NCBI GenBank assembly: GCA_033239005.1
Contig: BSQZ01000068.1
Span: forward strand, 964,001-1,028,000
DNA from: Lamellibrachia satsuma
Lineage: Eukaryota; Annelida; Polychaeta; Sabellida; Siboglinidae
DNA length: 64,000 nt
Reading direction: 5' to 3'
Shown: piece by piece, positions 11,101 through 20,379 of the stretch
Numbering within the stretch: position 1 is the first letter of the stretch
Layout: every line of letters starts with the position of its first letter
Notes under the pieces: generated by a model
Database searches by the model: none
What the model saw: only the letters and a program-made list of their open reading frames with translations
What the model was told of the DNA's origin: nothing
Made by a program: the position numbers and the translations under genes

Positions 11101-14100
11101 CAGGAATAACAAACCCTTAAAGTGCAGGCTAATCCATTACTAGCTAGAACTGAGTAGATCTTGCGTGTCATCTCAGTGATCGAAATCACTAAGCCGAAAT
11201 AACATTGGCTGAATTCACCTCCCATTCACACCATTATAAAGTGACAGGATTCATGCACATGGTAATTGGGCAGAATTCACCGAGGGCTGAAATCACCACC
11301 ACCAGTTAGCGCTGCTCCTGCTATTTATTTTCTGACCTAACCATCAAAACGATCACCTAGAGCTGTCAAACTTCTCATATATTTACCATACATATACACA
11401 TGGTCACATGGTCAAGCATTAGTTATTTCCATGCAACAACAAATTACAAAAACAAAGGCTAGCTATATCTTCTACGCGTAGCTCCGCGAAGTTAGGCATA
11501 GGAGATGGCAAGTTTTTGTTTTTAAAATTTTCATCTTTATAAGAAGAGTAATGTTTTGATTGCATCAACTGTGTATGCGTATGGTAGATATATGAGAAGT
11601 TTGGCGGTTCTATGTGGTCGTTTTTATTGTTCAGTCAGAAAGTAAATAAGATCGATGTCAAAGGCTATTGGCATCGCTAAACTGCTCCGAAAGAGCTGAA
11701 TTTGAAGATGATTCTGCGGTATTACTTGCTACTTGTGGTTCAAAATCATTACATTATACTTTTTATTCAGGAAAATTTATATCGCCATAAATCGCCATAG
11801 TAACGTGAGTGAAACTGTACTGAAGCATTGAATAGACACCACTGACTGAATATAAACCCATGTCATCAGTGACATCACAAAACCACATGATCGCTCATCT
11901 CATTTACTTAGAATTTTACACGCGCTTTGCGTGAGCGCAACAGCACACGTGCATGCAACAGCACACTTCACACTCAGTCCAAACTTTGCACTGGCGATAC
12001 AAACAAATTAATTTTATAACGACTGGGGGAAACATTATATTTGTTATTATATTTTTATTTATTTCGCTTCTTACTGATACACAGGCAGAAATCTTTACAT
12101 TGACACTCTATTGTTTCGCAGTGATGTTGCAATTCATTTATTTGTGTCAACCGCGTTTGTCTACCGCGTTTGCGTACCGCGTTTGTGTATCATAGCCGGC
12201 ATAGGTGTAGCATTTCCGCAATGGCTCATGACGATATTGTGTATCGTGTATGTATCACGATATACAGGAATATCGGCATATCATTCCTGCCTTAACAAAG
12301 CAGTTTTCGATGAATACAAGGCTGTCTTGTAGTCAGAGGAATTAGCTAAATTTACGTATAGGCTCTACATACATGAAACTACCATGACACATTGCACACA
12401 TTTTATGCTTTATATGCGATTAAATACCAGGGCCAGTAACTATTGTGCGGGGCCAGTAACTTTTCTAATCTACTGGCCTGCTGGGCCAATTGCTTCAAAA
12501 ACTTGATGTCAAGGCCTGCAATGCACTCCCACAAAGCAAAAATCTAAAATGATGACTCAGGCAATGCACCAAAACGTGGATTAAATTTTTTTTTTGCCAG
12601 GCATTAGGAATTTAGGGATATGGTCAGCTTTTGCTGATTTCGATGACAATTGCTGACTTGGCAGGTAACTGATGCAGACAAGTCACAATGACTCAGAGTG
12701 ATGTTCTAAAATTTACAAACATTGGTACTACCGTATATTCTCTATTTGTAGTCGCACCCCTAATTAAAGCCGCACCCCGACTTTTGACATAAACCCCGAC
12801 TTTCCTCCGCACCGTTTGTTGCAGGCAAAAACCCTATTTAAAGCCGCACCCGGACTTTGAGCTAAGACCATTTTAAATGCTCGCGTGATGAATTTCCATA
12901 GCGCACACATTTAGGAACAATTTAAATGGGTTCTGCAAAAAAGTTATAACTGCTAATAATTATCATAAAACAAATGAATGAGGTATAATTTTATTGTTAA
13001 AAGAGTCTAATGTAATGCAATGATAATAAATACACTACATTATATGATCATGGGAATATTATATGAATTTAGCCAAAATGGAACACAAAGTTGAACAAAT
13101 ATCACTGTGCTACACCAGATAATAACTGGGTGGCTGAATGTCCATACACCCAGTGGGAGAAATGTAGCCATACATGTTGGCTATACAATAAAGCTAAAAT
13201 TATTTAAATATGCTGAGAAGTTTTGTTTGTATGACGTTTTATGTAGAACCATGTATAACGTTGCATATATTGCAGCAGATTAAAAAAACTACCCCGGGTC
13301 TGTCTGTTGTTGTGCCAGCTGTTAAACTTCAAAGGTGTTTGAGTGACAGCTGGTAACTATGTAATAACTGGACATCTCAGACGGCTGCAGCTCGTGAGAA
13401 CGGATATTGTGGTTTTACTTATTTCTTGGAAAGTTCCTGTTGTTGTTGTGTCATCGTTGGCCTACTGCCATGGTACTCACAAGTATTTGATCAAATGTTA
13501 ACACATTCAATTCAACAAGCCTGGACATTGTTTATTTACTCTCATGTTGTTTCTGGGGTTGTGCACTGCTGACTTCACACAACTTTTGAGGGATTATAAA
13601 ACAGTTTGTTGTAAATGCAATTGTCTCCAATGAGGGAATGGCGATGCATGTAGATTACATAATCGGCAAGGCGTGACCGTTATTCTCAGAACTACTGACT
13701 GACAGACTGGTCTAGTTCGCATACAGTTTATTGGCGCGCATTAACGGGACCACTTGCATAGAATACCAGGTGCGTGGGATTATAACACCATATCTTGTAC
13801 CAGAGTAAATGTAATTAACTCCAACGAGGCACTAGTAGTGGTGTTGCTTTGACAATCGGATGAAGCCAACAAGCTTGGAGCTCCTCTTAAAAGTAACACA
13901 GCTTAAAATATCAAAACGTGAAACCATGCACAACATCGATGTTGCCGTAATCCCCGGCGGTCTGACGCCGCCAGTACAGCCGCTTGACGTTAGCAGCAAT
14001 TGCCCATTCTTGTACAATGGCTCGTGAAGGCGTGGGATGCGATTCCATCTGCCATGATTGAATACAACTACAAGAAGTACGGCAGCTCCAACAATGGAAC

Positions 14101-16414
14101 GGGCGACATCATGTTCGAAGATGTTTGCCGGTGCATGCGGCCACGGTCAGCGATGCCGACGACTCATAATCAGGCATGGCAGCATTCTTCGACAGCGACG
14201 ACGAAAGTGATTTTGAAGTATTTTAACTATGACATGATTTGATATGTTTGATCACAGTTTTTGAACACTACGGACACGGGTTTTTATGTTTCATGTAATT
14301 ATTTGTTATGCACCAGTGGCAATTGTAATACAATGTTTTATTGATGCATCCGACTTCGTTTTTTCATTGATTATAAACCGTTATTTATCGCAGTAATAGC
14401 CGTTACTACTGATAACCCAATGAGCCAACTTTTGAATTTTTCGGCAAATTACTCTATTTAAAGCCGCACCCCAACTTTGCCGTCGTCATCATCAATTCGG
14501 CTACACACTATTGTAATTGAAGCCGCGGCTACAAATAGAGAATTTACAGTACTCCCAGAAGTGGGCATTTATTTCAGTAAACTTTTCATTTGGAACATGC
14601 ATTTTTTTCAATTCTCATACATTTTGTTGTTGATTTCCATGGAAACTATCATGCACCTGTCTGTTTTTCATCAATAAATTGTGGTTAATTGGATGGTTCA
14701 TTCATTCAGTTTTCAGACAATGTATCCTTTTACTATTAGCCAAGTTACCCAGTGTTGCACAAGTAATATCAGTACTTAAGCAACATTAGGGAGAAAGTTA
14801 TGTCTATATATGCGTTACGAGGTAACGTGACTTCTTTGCAATTTTTTTATAATTAATATGCAATAACTCTAAAACTATTCCATTCACAAGTCTGAAATTT
14901 GGTACAGGTAAATTTCACAGCTGTTCCAACATGTGTGCCAATTTCATTAAAATCGTAGGGGGTCGAGAATATTTTGGTTGATTTAATATGGAATGACCCT
15001 ACATGTCTTAAAGGAAATGCAGCATATATACAAATATATATGTTTCAGTATCACCAAGTCTACTTGTTTACATGTAATCAAAGGTGTACTTACTGTGAGA
15101 TGGACTGGAAGTGCCACCCAGGGATTGTGATGGGGACCGCATTGGGTTGAGACCATCTCCTAGTGATCCCAGTCCCCCAAATGGAAGTGGGGCTGTGAAG
15201 AAGGGATGGAGTGGGAATGCTCCTGGCACATGTGCCAGGTGGGAATAAGCAGATGTTGTGGAAACATCTGTGCCTAGAGCCGCATAGTCTGCATCATAAC
15301 AAACTCACTTGATGTTCTTTTCAAGGATATACAAGTTTGATACAAAGTGCTTTACAAAAATCAACACAAAGTTGGTGTGAGTATATGATTTCTACACATT
15401 TGTTTAAAATGCATTTTCAATGTCTAAGGAGTGATTAAATTCCAAATCTCAACACCTAATAGTAGTATTATTGGGTGTTTGAAAATCTCACTAACAAAGG
15501 CCGACATTATCTTAAAAGACTAGATTTCCTTTATTTACAAAAGGGTCATAACAATAATTTATTTTGTAAAGTGACGTAATATTGACTTAAGTTGGTCAGT
15601 AAATTGATAAGCAAAGCCACAATGTCATGTCACAGTGATTCATTCTGACAGGTGCTTGAGTAACAGACTTTCCAGTGGCTCTGATGAGCACCACCAGCCA
15701 ATGAGAAGCTGCCTGCACCTGACTTCTATCAAGGCTTGTGACACACATTTACACAATACCCTATCTGGCATAACATTAACAGACAGCTGCCCAGTGGACT
15801 ACCAAGGTCTGGCAGAAAGACTGTGACAAACAACAGTGCAGTTGGCACTCAAGTAGGGCAGTGTGCAAAGGCCTCAGAATTGAATGATTATTGACAGTGA
15901 ACAGACCTTGCTTTCTAGCCAGTGTCTTTCTCATCAATGGCTGTCTTCCAGAGGTGTTAGTACAGCGAACCAAACGTACATACCCCCATTCACTCCCACC
16001 ATCTCCAGTGTTAAATAGTTAATGAAAGGTTACTAATATTATTGTATAAAGACAGGCCATGACCAAGGTGACTGGGTCAAGTTATGCAGCACCTAAGCCC
16101 TACTTATACACCAGTACAGGCCCTACTTTCTTACTTATATACCAGAACAGGCCCTACACCAGTACAGGCCCTACTTCCTTATTTACATACTGACTCTTGT
16201 TTTTACGAGTCAACTATGATAAACATACAAATGATACACATCTACCAGTCAACAATGTGACAATATCTTAAGGTGAGTACACAGGTGGTCAACAAAACAA
16301 TATATTTCCCACCTATAAGGCTTGAAGGATTAAAAATGTTGCCTCCAGGATTCGGGGATGCTTTCTCCCCTGAATCCATGCCAAGTCTTCAGTCTGTTGG
16401 TCAGTCTTGGCCAC
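2653..16414 (-). CDS. BAZ2: BAZ2-family chromatin protein, N-terminal part (gene span; exons listed separately)
   Basis: Seven exons at 16313-16414, 15094-15288, 7865-8502, 7316-7423, 6379-6930, 4905-5277 and 2653-2787 join in one frame. All have AG acceptors and GT donors, and intron phases agree at every junction. The product is about 689 residues so far. It starts MDSGEK and contains PFGGLGSLG within the first 65 residues. As I recall it, vertebrate BAZ2B starts MESGER and has a similar FGGLGTLG stretch, and it also has acidic Ser/Asp tracts. The rest is low-complexity: Phe/Pro-rich patches, a VMDLSMKK motif resembling a CtBP-binding PxDLS site, an Arg-Gly block, a charged helix, a polyglutamine run and a Ser/Asp acidic tail. 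BAZ2 proteins are large nuclear subunits of ISWI remodellers. Their TAM/MBD, DDT, PHD and bromodomains would lie beyond the left edge. The gene model is strong; the family name is moderately sure. Confidence 0.62.
2788..4904 (-). other. BAZ2 intron 6, mostly unique AT-rich DNA
   Basis: It holds an approximately 118-bp tandem duplication at 3419-3655, where both copies carry CCAGCAGGACxGTGAG, GAGACAC and a G-rich run. A (TA)n tract lies at 4743-4783. I see no other coding exon or transposon here. The intron opens at the donor G|GTGAGT at 4904. Confidence 0.6.
4905..5277 (-). CDS. BAZ2: BAZ2 exon 6, charged helix and polyglutamine
   Basis: The acceptor GTCTGACAG lies at 5278-5286. In phase with the upstream exon the protein reads TEKYLQ|EKNHCHEELKAQLE, then a Gln/Leu-rich helix (ELKQQQLQLKLARSLQ). 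Next comes His-His-Lys-His, about 11 glutamines coded by mixed CAG/CAA (plus strand CTG/TTG), and a Ser/Thr-rich stretch ending HSSDTDS. The helix is probably a short coiled coil. The donor is TCTG|GTGAGT. The glutamine run is a likely site of length polymorphism. Confidence 0.75.
5335..5660. repeat. 31-bp minisatellite in BAZ2 intron 5
   Basis: About ten variants of GATACAACCCTTCCCTC plus a CTCCATCTGTT spacer. Two more units at 6013-6062 on the far side of the LINE fragment show that the array was interrupted. Confidence 0.9.
5661..6012 (+). mobile_element. 5'-truncated LINE 3' end (CR1/L2-like) inside a minisatellite
   Basis: The plus strand reads NVGTRGFLVAAMTLWNSLPA at 5703-5762. This is the typical last motif of CR1/L2-type reverse transcriptases (xRxFSVAAPxxWNxLP). 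It is followed by a short 3' region and a (TTATTA)n tail at 5955-6012, after which the minisatellite resumes. The remnant is coding-dead. Confidence 0.75.
6095..6362. repeat. 43-bp minisatellite abutting the BAZ2 exon 5 donor
   Basis: About six units CAGCAGACCTCAACCACCAC plus AGCAATACAACATTCACTCGTAG. On the minus strand the first, diverged unit begins about 30 bases after the donor CAG|GTGAGTGCTG. Confidence 0.9.
6379..6930 (-). CDS. BAZ2: BAZ2 exon 5, CtBP-like motif and Arg-Gly block
   Basis: The acceptor ATATCCAG precedes GTA AAA GAT. Both ends are phase 0, giving 184 codons. The order is: VKDEIATLGSPEG, then SSDIFWPQEEVMDLSMKKP (VMDLS resembles the PxDLS short motif that binds the corepressor CtBP), a Pro/Met-rich hydrophobic stretch, an Arg-Gly block with GRGRGRRGRGRGRGRG, RSRARGRGGGRGSRSK, and a start of helix ending TEKYLQ. 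The RG block is AT-hook or nucleic-acid-binding in character. The donor is CAG|GTGAGT. CtBP binding is inference only. Confidence 0.78.
7120..7330. repeat. Minisatellite made of copies of the BAZ2 exon 4 donor splice site
   Basis: On the minus strand the real junction reads CCACGCCTGCACAA|GTAAGACTTGTCCTC. About five further copies follow downstream, for example CTGCACAG|GTAGGACTTG, each with the exon-end-like CCTGCACA and a GTAGGA or GTAGTA donor core. Periods vary between about 25 and 36 bases. Confidence 0.85.
7316..7423 (-). CDS. BAZ2: BAZ2 exon 4, acidic Ser/Asp-rich
   Basis: The acceptor GGTTGCAG is followed by AAG TCA GCT GGG. Exactly 36 codons, phase 0 at both ends: KSAGNIVTDTDGSEASSDSS to DSRTTTPAQ, rich in Ser and Asp. 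The donor is CAA|GTAAGA. Because it is symmetric, skipping it would keep the frame. Five near-copies of its donor follow in the intron. Confidence 0.72.
7865..8502 (-). CDS. BAZ2: BAZ2 exon 3, low-complexity Phe/Pro/Ser region and basic patch
   Basis: The acceptor GTTTCTGAAG lies at 8503-8512. The phase-1 junction gives S|TNGSLASVLFPTTAAAAELL. Then come a Ser/Asp/Glu-rich segment, MAYFPFGNSPLLGPS, FNPSPLFSSPIQAMFPYGS, a basic ARRKTSRGSS patch and RKKQRCRTNR at the end. The donor is AACAGG|GTAGGT. The alternation of hydrophobic F/P patches with Ser-rich linkers fits a disordered N-terminal region of a chromatin protein. Confidence 0.75.
9486..12524 (+). mobile_element. Degenerate DNA transposon with THAP-domain remnant
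   Basis: The ends are imperfect inverted repeats. The left is GATGCAAGCCTCGACATTAA, followed by CATTGGGCCAG. The right, complemented, is GCATTGCAGGCCTTGACATC, followed by ATTGGCCCAGCAGG. At 10151-10270 the plus strand reads MVYCAAFDCNTNSS, stop, then SWFKFPTDPTLF. This is the start of a THAP zinc-binding domain (early Cys pair and FxFPxDPxL), broken by several stops. P-element and Kolobok-type transposases can carry THAP domains; which one this is cannot be decided. It lies in BAZ2 intron 2. Confidence 0.55.
10151..10290 (+). pseudogene. THAP-domain remnant of a transposase
   Basis: ATG GTT TAT TGT GCG GCA TTC GAT TGT keeps the Cys-x4-Cys spacing and, after an in-frame TAG, FKFPTDPTLF. Further stops follow at once, so it is not functional. 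Confidence 0.6.
12731..14549 (+). mobile_element. Tigger/pogo-type DNA transposon, decayed, TA target duplication
   Basis: The left end CCGTATATTCTCTATTTGTA pairs with the complement of the right end, CTGTAAATTCTCTATTTGTA. TA lies on both sides (12729-12730 and 14550-14551). Subterminal repeats AAAGCCGCACCCxxACTTT occur at both ends. At about 13925-14125 the plus strand carries fragments IDVAVIPGGLTPPVQPLDVS and AWDAIPSAMIEYNYKKYGSS in shifting frames. These are typical of the Tigger/pogo transposase C-terminal half, with the third catalytic Asp in QPLDV. It lies inside BAZ2 intron 2. Confidence 0.8.
14820..14998. mobile_element. End fragment of an inverted-repeat element (GGGTCATTCCATAT type)
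   Basis: The right edge, complemented, reads AGGGTCATTCCATATTAAAT. This resembles the end GGGTCATTCTGTGTCAAATC of the full element at 26476-27211. Only one end is recognisable here. Confidence 0.45.
15094..15288 (-). CDS. BAZ2: BAZ2 exon 2
   Basis: The acceptor ATGATGCAG lies at 15289-15297. The joined protein reads SLI|DYAALGTDVSTTSAYSHL, then HVPGAFPLHPFF, TAPLPFGGLGSLGDGLNP and SPSQSLGGTSSPSH. The FGGLGSLG stretch is the best family clue because vertebrate BAZ2B has a similar stretch near its start. The donor is CACA|GTAAGT, phase 1. Confidence 0.78.
15289..16312 (-). other. BAZ2 intron 1
   Basis: Mostly unique AT-rich sequence. A short imperfect tandem repeat (CAGTACAGGCCCTACTT type, three or four copies) lies at 16105-16185. 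No transposon was recognised. Confidence 0.55.
16313..16414 (-). CDS. BAZ2: BAZ2 exon 1 (coding start at 16379)
   Basis: The ATG at 16379-16377 lies in TTGGCATGG, with G at -3 and +4. It opens MDSGEKASPNPGGNIFNPSS followed by LI and a phase-1 donor ATAG|GTGGGA. Upstream in the same frame there is a TGA, so this Met is the natural start. The AG at 16415-16416 (TTAGTTGCAG) looks like an acceptor. It would leave 35 bases of 5'-untranslated sequence here and imply an untranslated exon further upstream. Confidence 0.65.
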   Translation of the reverse strand: MAKTDQQTEDLAWIQGRKHPRILEATFLILQAL

Positions 16415-18000
16415 CTGCAACTAATACATTCACAACAGGTGTTTATTGACAAGTTTATTTAATTAAACAATATTTCCCAACTTCTGCCCTCTATGATCAT
16501 ATAAACACATACATCCTTCTGCATTCATATATTTGTGTACTACCAGAAGCTTACAACTCTCAATACATCCAGCTATAAGTCAGTGTCCACTGACAGCAGT
16601 CAAGTTGTGTTTGAGTGATATATGATGACACATCTGTATACCTTCATGTCATCACCGTCATGATGTCACGTCATCAATCGTGATGATATAAAGCCATCAC
16701 CGTAATGATGCCATGTCGTCACTGTGATGATGTCATGCCTTCACCGTGAAAATGTCATGTCATGCCATAACTGTAATGATTAGTAGTGCAGTATCTTTTT
16801 CATGATCAAGGCTACACGTCTACATTAAATTTTTAATGTGCGTCTACGTAACTATGCATAGATCATATTTGTGGTACTTTAGAAATTGTACACTATTATG
16901 ACTACCTTTTACAGGAATAATTAATATTCCGTAGTTTGAATCAGTATTAACCCATGCAGACTTAGAAGCTAGCGACCCTCGCCTTTTTTACAGTATGCCA
17001 TTGGCATGAATCCGGAGGGGGTAATGTCCGGAGGGGTTTTTGTCCAAGGGGGTTATGTCCGGAGGGGGTTATGTCAGGTTACCCAATGGCACAGCGGCCT
17101 CGTCGGGGGTGCCGTCTTCAAGACAAATTTACACCAGTCCCACATACTAAATGTTATATGTCAAATTAAAGATAAGATAATATAATTAATAACTGCCAAT
17201 GGTGAAATGCAAGCAGTTTCTTATAACGTTACGAAAAATAGCAAGGAAAATAATTGTGTTTCTTCTCACCATTGTAATATTGTCAACTTCCACCCTCACA
17301 TTAGTATTGCTAAAACTTAGTAAAAGTATTATATTACATGTCTACTTTTAATATTAGTGATGAAAAGCATCATTAACGGCCCAGCTTTAGTGCCAAGTGA
17401 GCTTCAATGACCACCCCCCCAACAACAAAATAATGTTATGTTTAAAATTAATTAGTTAACTTCTGGTACAATTAAGCAAACTAGATAAGTACAAATGTGT
17501 TTCATACATGTTACAGTTTTTTGCATATCTGAATTTTAGAACTAAAAATCAGTGTGAAAAACATAGAAACTTTTTATTAATTTTAATGAAATATGACAAT
17601 AATTTGCCATAATTTGTGGGACATTTTCTGATTCATTGTTACCGTATAAGAATTAGGTGCCCAAACCAGATAAATGTGTTAAAAATTTTACAATTGCAAT
17701 AAATCATATCTTAAAAACTACAACAATTTAGACATGTAAAAATGTCAAGGATTCTGTTTTATAAACATACACCACAATTTGTTTCTCTAGACAATAAGGT
17801 AACTGTTTAACACTAGTGGTGTCATTTGGTGACTAGTGTAAAACAACTGAAAAGTGGTGCCAACTGTTTAACACCAGATGGCGACACTTCAATTGTTCTA
17901 CACTAGTCAAATTACTATAATTATGGATCCTGCTAATTAAAAAAGGGGGTGTACACTAATTAGGGCATGTACACTTAATAGGTCGAATACAGTACATGTC
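16415..18000. other. Intergenic DNA with minor repeats
   Basis: 16640-16775 is a tandem array of the TCATCACCGTxATGATGTCA type. 17005-17080 has four G-rich copies of GTCCGGAGGGGGTT. 17800-17935 holds CACTAGTGGTGTCA-like inverted motifs. Nothing coding was recognised. Confidence 0.5.
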
Positions 18001-18017
18001 TTTTCCAGATCGATCCC

Positions 18018-18178
18018 TGTGATGTTATATCACCACCGTGATGATGTCATGTCATCACTGTGGTGATGTCAAGTCATCACCGTGGTGTTGTCATGTCATC
18101 ATCGTGGTGGTGTCATGTCATCAATGTGGTGATGTCATGTCATCACTGTGGTGATGTCAAGTCATCATCGTAATGATG
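18018..18178. repeat. Tandem array of self-complementary 22-bp units
   Basis: About seven units TCATCACCGTGGTGATGTCA plus TG. The core ATCACCGTGGTGAT is almost a perfect palindrome. A diverged relative of the array lies at 16640-16775. Confidence 0.85.
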
Positions 18179-18422
18179 CAATTTAACACATTTAAACAAG
18201 ATTTTTATATGACATGTTGTAATCTCCTCCACTGGGTAAACCACAATCAGAGATCACAAGATGGCCATCAAAAGACATTTCCATTAGAAGACATTCATTC
18301 AACAGCCAAACATATCACTGCAGTATTACGTTCATGGGACAGCCGACACATTGACTTGCTATTGCATTATTAAACATATTTCCAGCATCCATCTGCAACA
18401 ATGAGCATTTCTACTGCAGGTG

Positions 18423-18604
18423 ACAATGCCACCATGGTACACCAATATAATAACATGATGGTACACCAATATAATAACACGATGGTACACCAATATAATA
18501 ACACGATGGTACACCAATATAATAACACGATGGTACACCAATATAATAACACGATGGTACACCAATATAATAACACCATGGTACACCAATATAATAAAAC
18601 CATG
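18423..18604. repeat. 24-bp minisatellite
   Basis: About seven and a half units ATGGTACACCAATATAATAA plus CACG. The period is divisible by three, so several frames stay open (for example Met-Val-His-Gln-Tyr-Asn-Asn-Thr repeats). There is no sign of a gene. Confidence 0.95.
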
Positions 18605-18672
18605 GATACATTATACAAGATGAGTAAGCTGCAGTTGATGTCAGCACAACATAATCACTAGGATTAGGTTTG

Positions 18673-18770
18673 ACTACACAACCAGGTCGTCATTGTAACA
18701 GCACAACCAGGTCGTCATTGTAACAGCACAACCAGGTCGTCATTGTAACAGCACAACCAGGTAGTCATTC
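18673..18770. repeat. 25-bp minisatellite
   Basis: Four near-identical units ACAACCAGGTCGTCATTGTA plus ACAGC. Confidence 0.95.
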
Positions 18771-19374
18771 ATTGTAGACATAAGTTAGTATAAGGCAAAA
18801 AATCACACTAGGCCAATTGTTTCAAAACATTTATTCTAGTGTCTTCATTGGAGTTCCACATTTGGATTACTTGATCTCCACAGATAATCTGGCTAATGCA
18901 CCTCCCGCACCATAAATTTCCCAGTTTTCCCACAACTATTAATGCTAACAACTAATCAGCAAAGTTTTTAACATGCCTCATTAGGATCCACTTTCTACAC
19001 CCACTCTACATGTGCCAAGTGCAGTGAAGATCAGAGTTCATCCCAAATGAAACCATTCAGTGGAGACCTCCATTCAACTAGAAGTCCCCATCTATAATAA
19101 TAACACAGATAAGGATCATTTAACTGTTTTTCCACTACACAAAAGAGACACAGGTAAAGAACTATTTTTAAATTGACTGACAATAAATGAATCAATGTAG
19201 GACATCCTGAGGCTCCACACCAAACGAAACAGGACTTGAAAAGAAATCTACCACATCTACAGAGTACTAACCATTACGTCTTGATCCACCTTCTGTCAAC
19301 ACTGGAACTACTTAACAAACTAATTCTGGACATCATTATGTGACTGGCTCTCGTTCCTTTGAAATGGATATTGT

Positions 19375-19916
19375 GCAACAAAACTGGAACATGTTGGCAT
19401 AAATGATCAAAGAGGAATGTTATGAACTGAAACATCTAACAATTCTACCGATAGTTCAGCTCCTTCCGTGAGTGGTGTGTGCCTAACATCAGGTCATCAG
19501 TTACTGCACTTAGTCTTTCCATGAGTGGTATATGCTTAACATCAGGTCATCAGTTATTGCATTTAATCCTTCCATGAATGGTGTGTGCCTAACATCAGGT
19601 CATCAGTTATTGTATTGTGCAACAAAACTGGAACATGTTGGCATAAATGACAAAAGAGGAATGTTACGAACTGAAACATCTAACGATTCTACCAATAACT
19701 CCTTCCATGAATGGTGTGTGCCTAACATCAGGTCATCAGTTACTGCATTTAGTCCTTCTATGAATGGTATATGCTTAACACCAGGTCATCAATTATTGCA
19801 TTTAATCCTTCCATGAATGGTGTGTGCCTAACATCAGGTCATCAGTTATTACATTTAATCCTTCCATGAGTGGTGTGTGGCTAACATCAGGTCATCAGTT
19901 ATTACATTTAATCTGT
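19375..19916. repeat. 53-bp minisatellite nested in an approximately 239-bp tandem duplication
   Basis: Units TCCTTCCATGAATGGTGTGT plus GCCTAACATCAGGTCATCAG plus TTATTGCATTTAA recur about nine times. The block starting TTGTGCAACAAAACTGGAAC at 19372 is repeated at 19613, showing a larger duplication over the array. Confidence 0.9.
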
Positions 19917-20379
19917 TTAATTGTAAAATATTTCAACCGTTTTATCAATAATGAGACTCGAAAGTACTTAAAAATAAACCAATATAGCTGCACCCATGAA
20001 TCGCTCTGTTCGTTGTTGATAATAAAAGGTTTTTCCACAACTGGATTGTTGTCTCATTTCGTTTGTACAAATGTATTATTTAGTTTTAATGAACTCATCA
20101 GACAAATTAATACACTGTTTTACTGGATCCAGTCCAAAATGTGCAAAAAAGGGCAAAAGTTGCTTTGCCTCTAATGGCCCAATATATATTATAATATATT
20201 CAAAGTTCTGCAAGTTACACGATCTAACGGTCAAAGTCTATTCTTTCAATGATTTTAACGAATGTACACACTCTTTTTATGAAACCGCAGGTATATGTGT
20301 ATGTTACATACATGTGAATTTGCCTTTGCCCAGACAACTGCTGCACGGTTACAAGGTGCTGGCTGATTCTTAAGTCGAT

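Noticed and set aside
18359..18661. Repeat frames on both strands (MVHQYNNT and LLYWCTIV types)
   Set aside because: 24-base minisatellite with period divisible by three.
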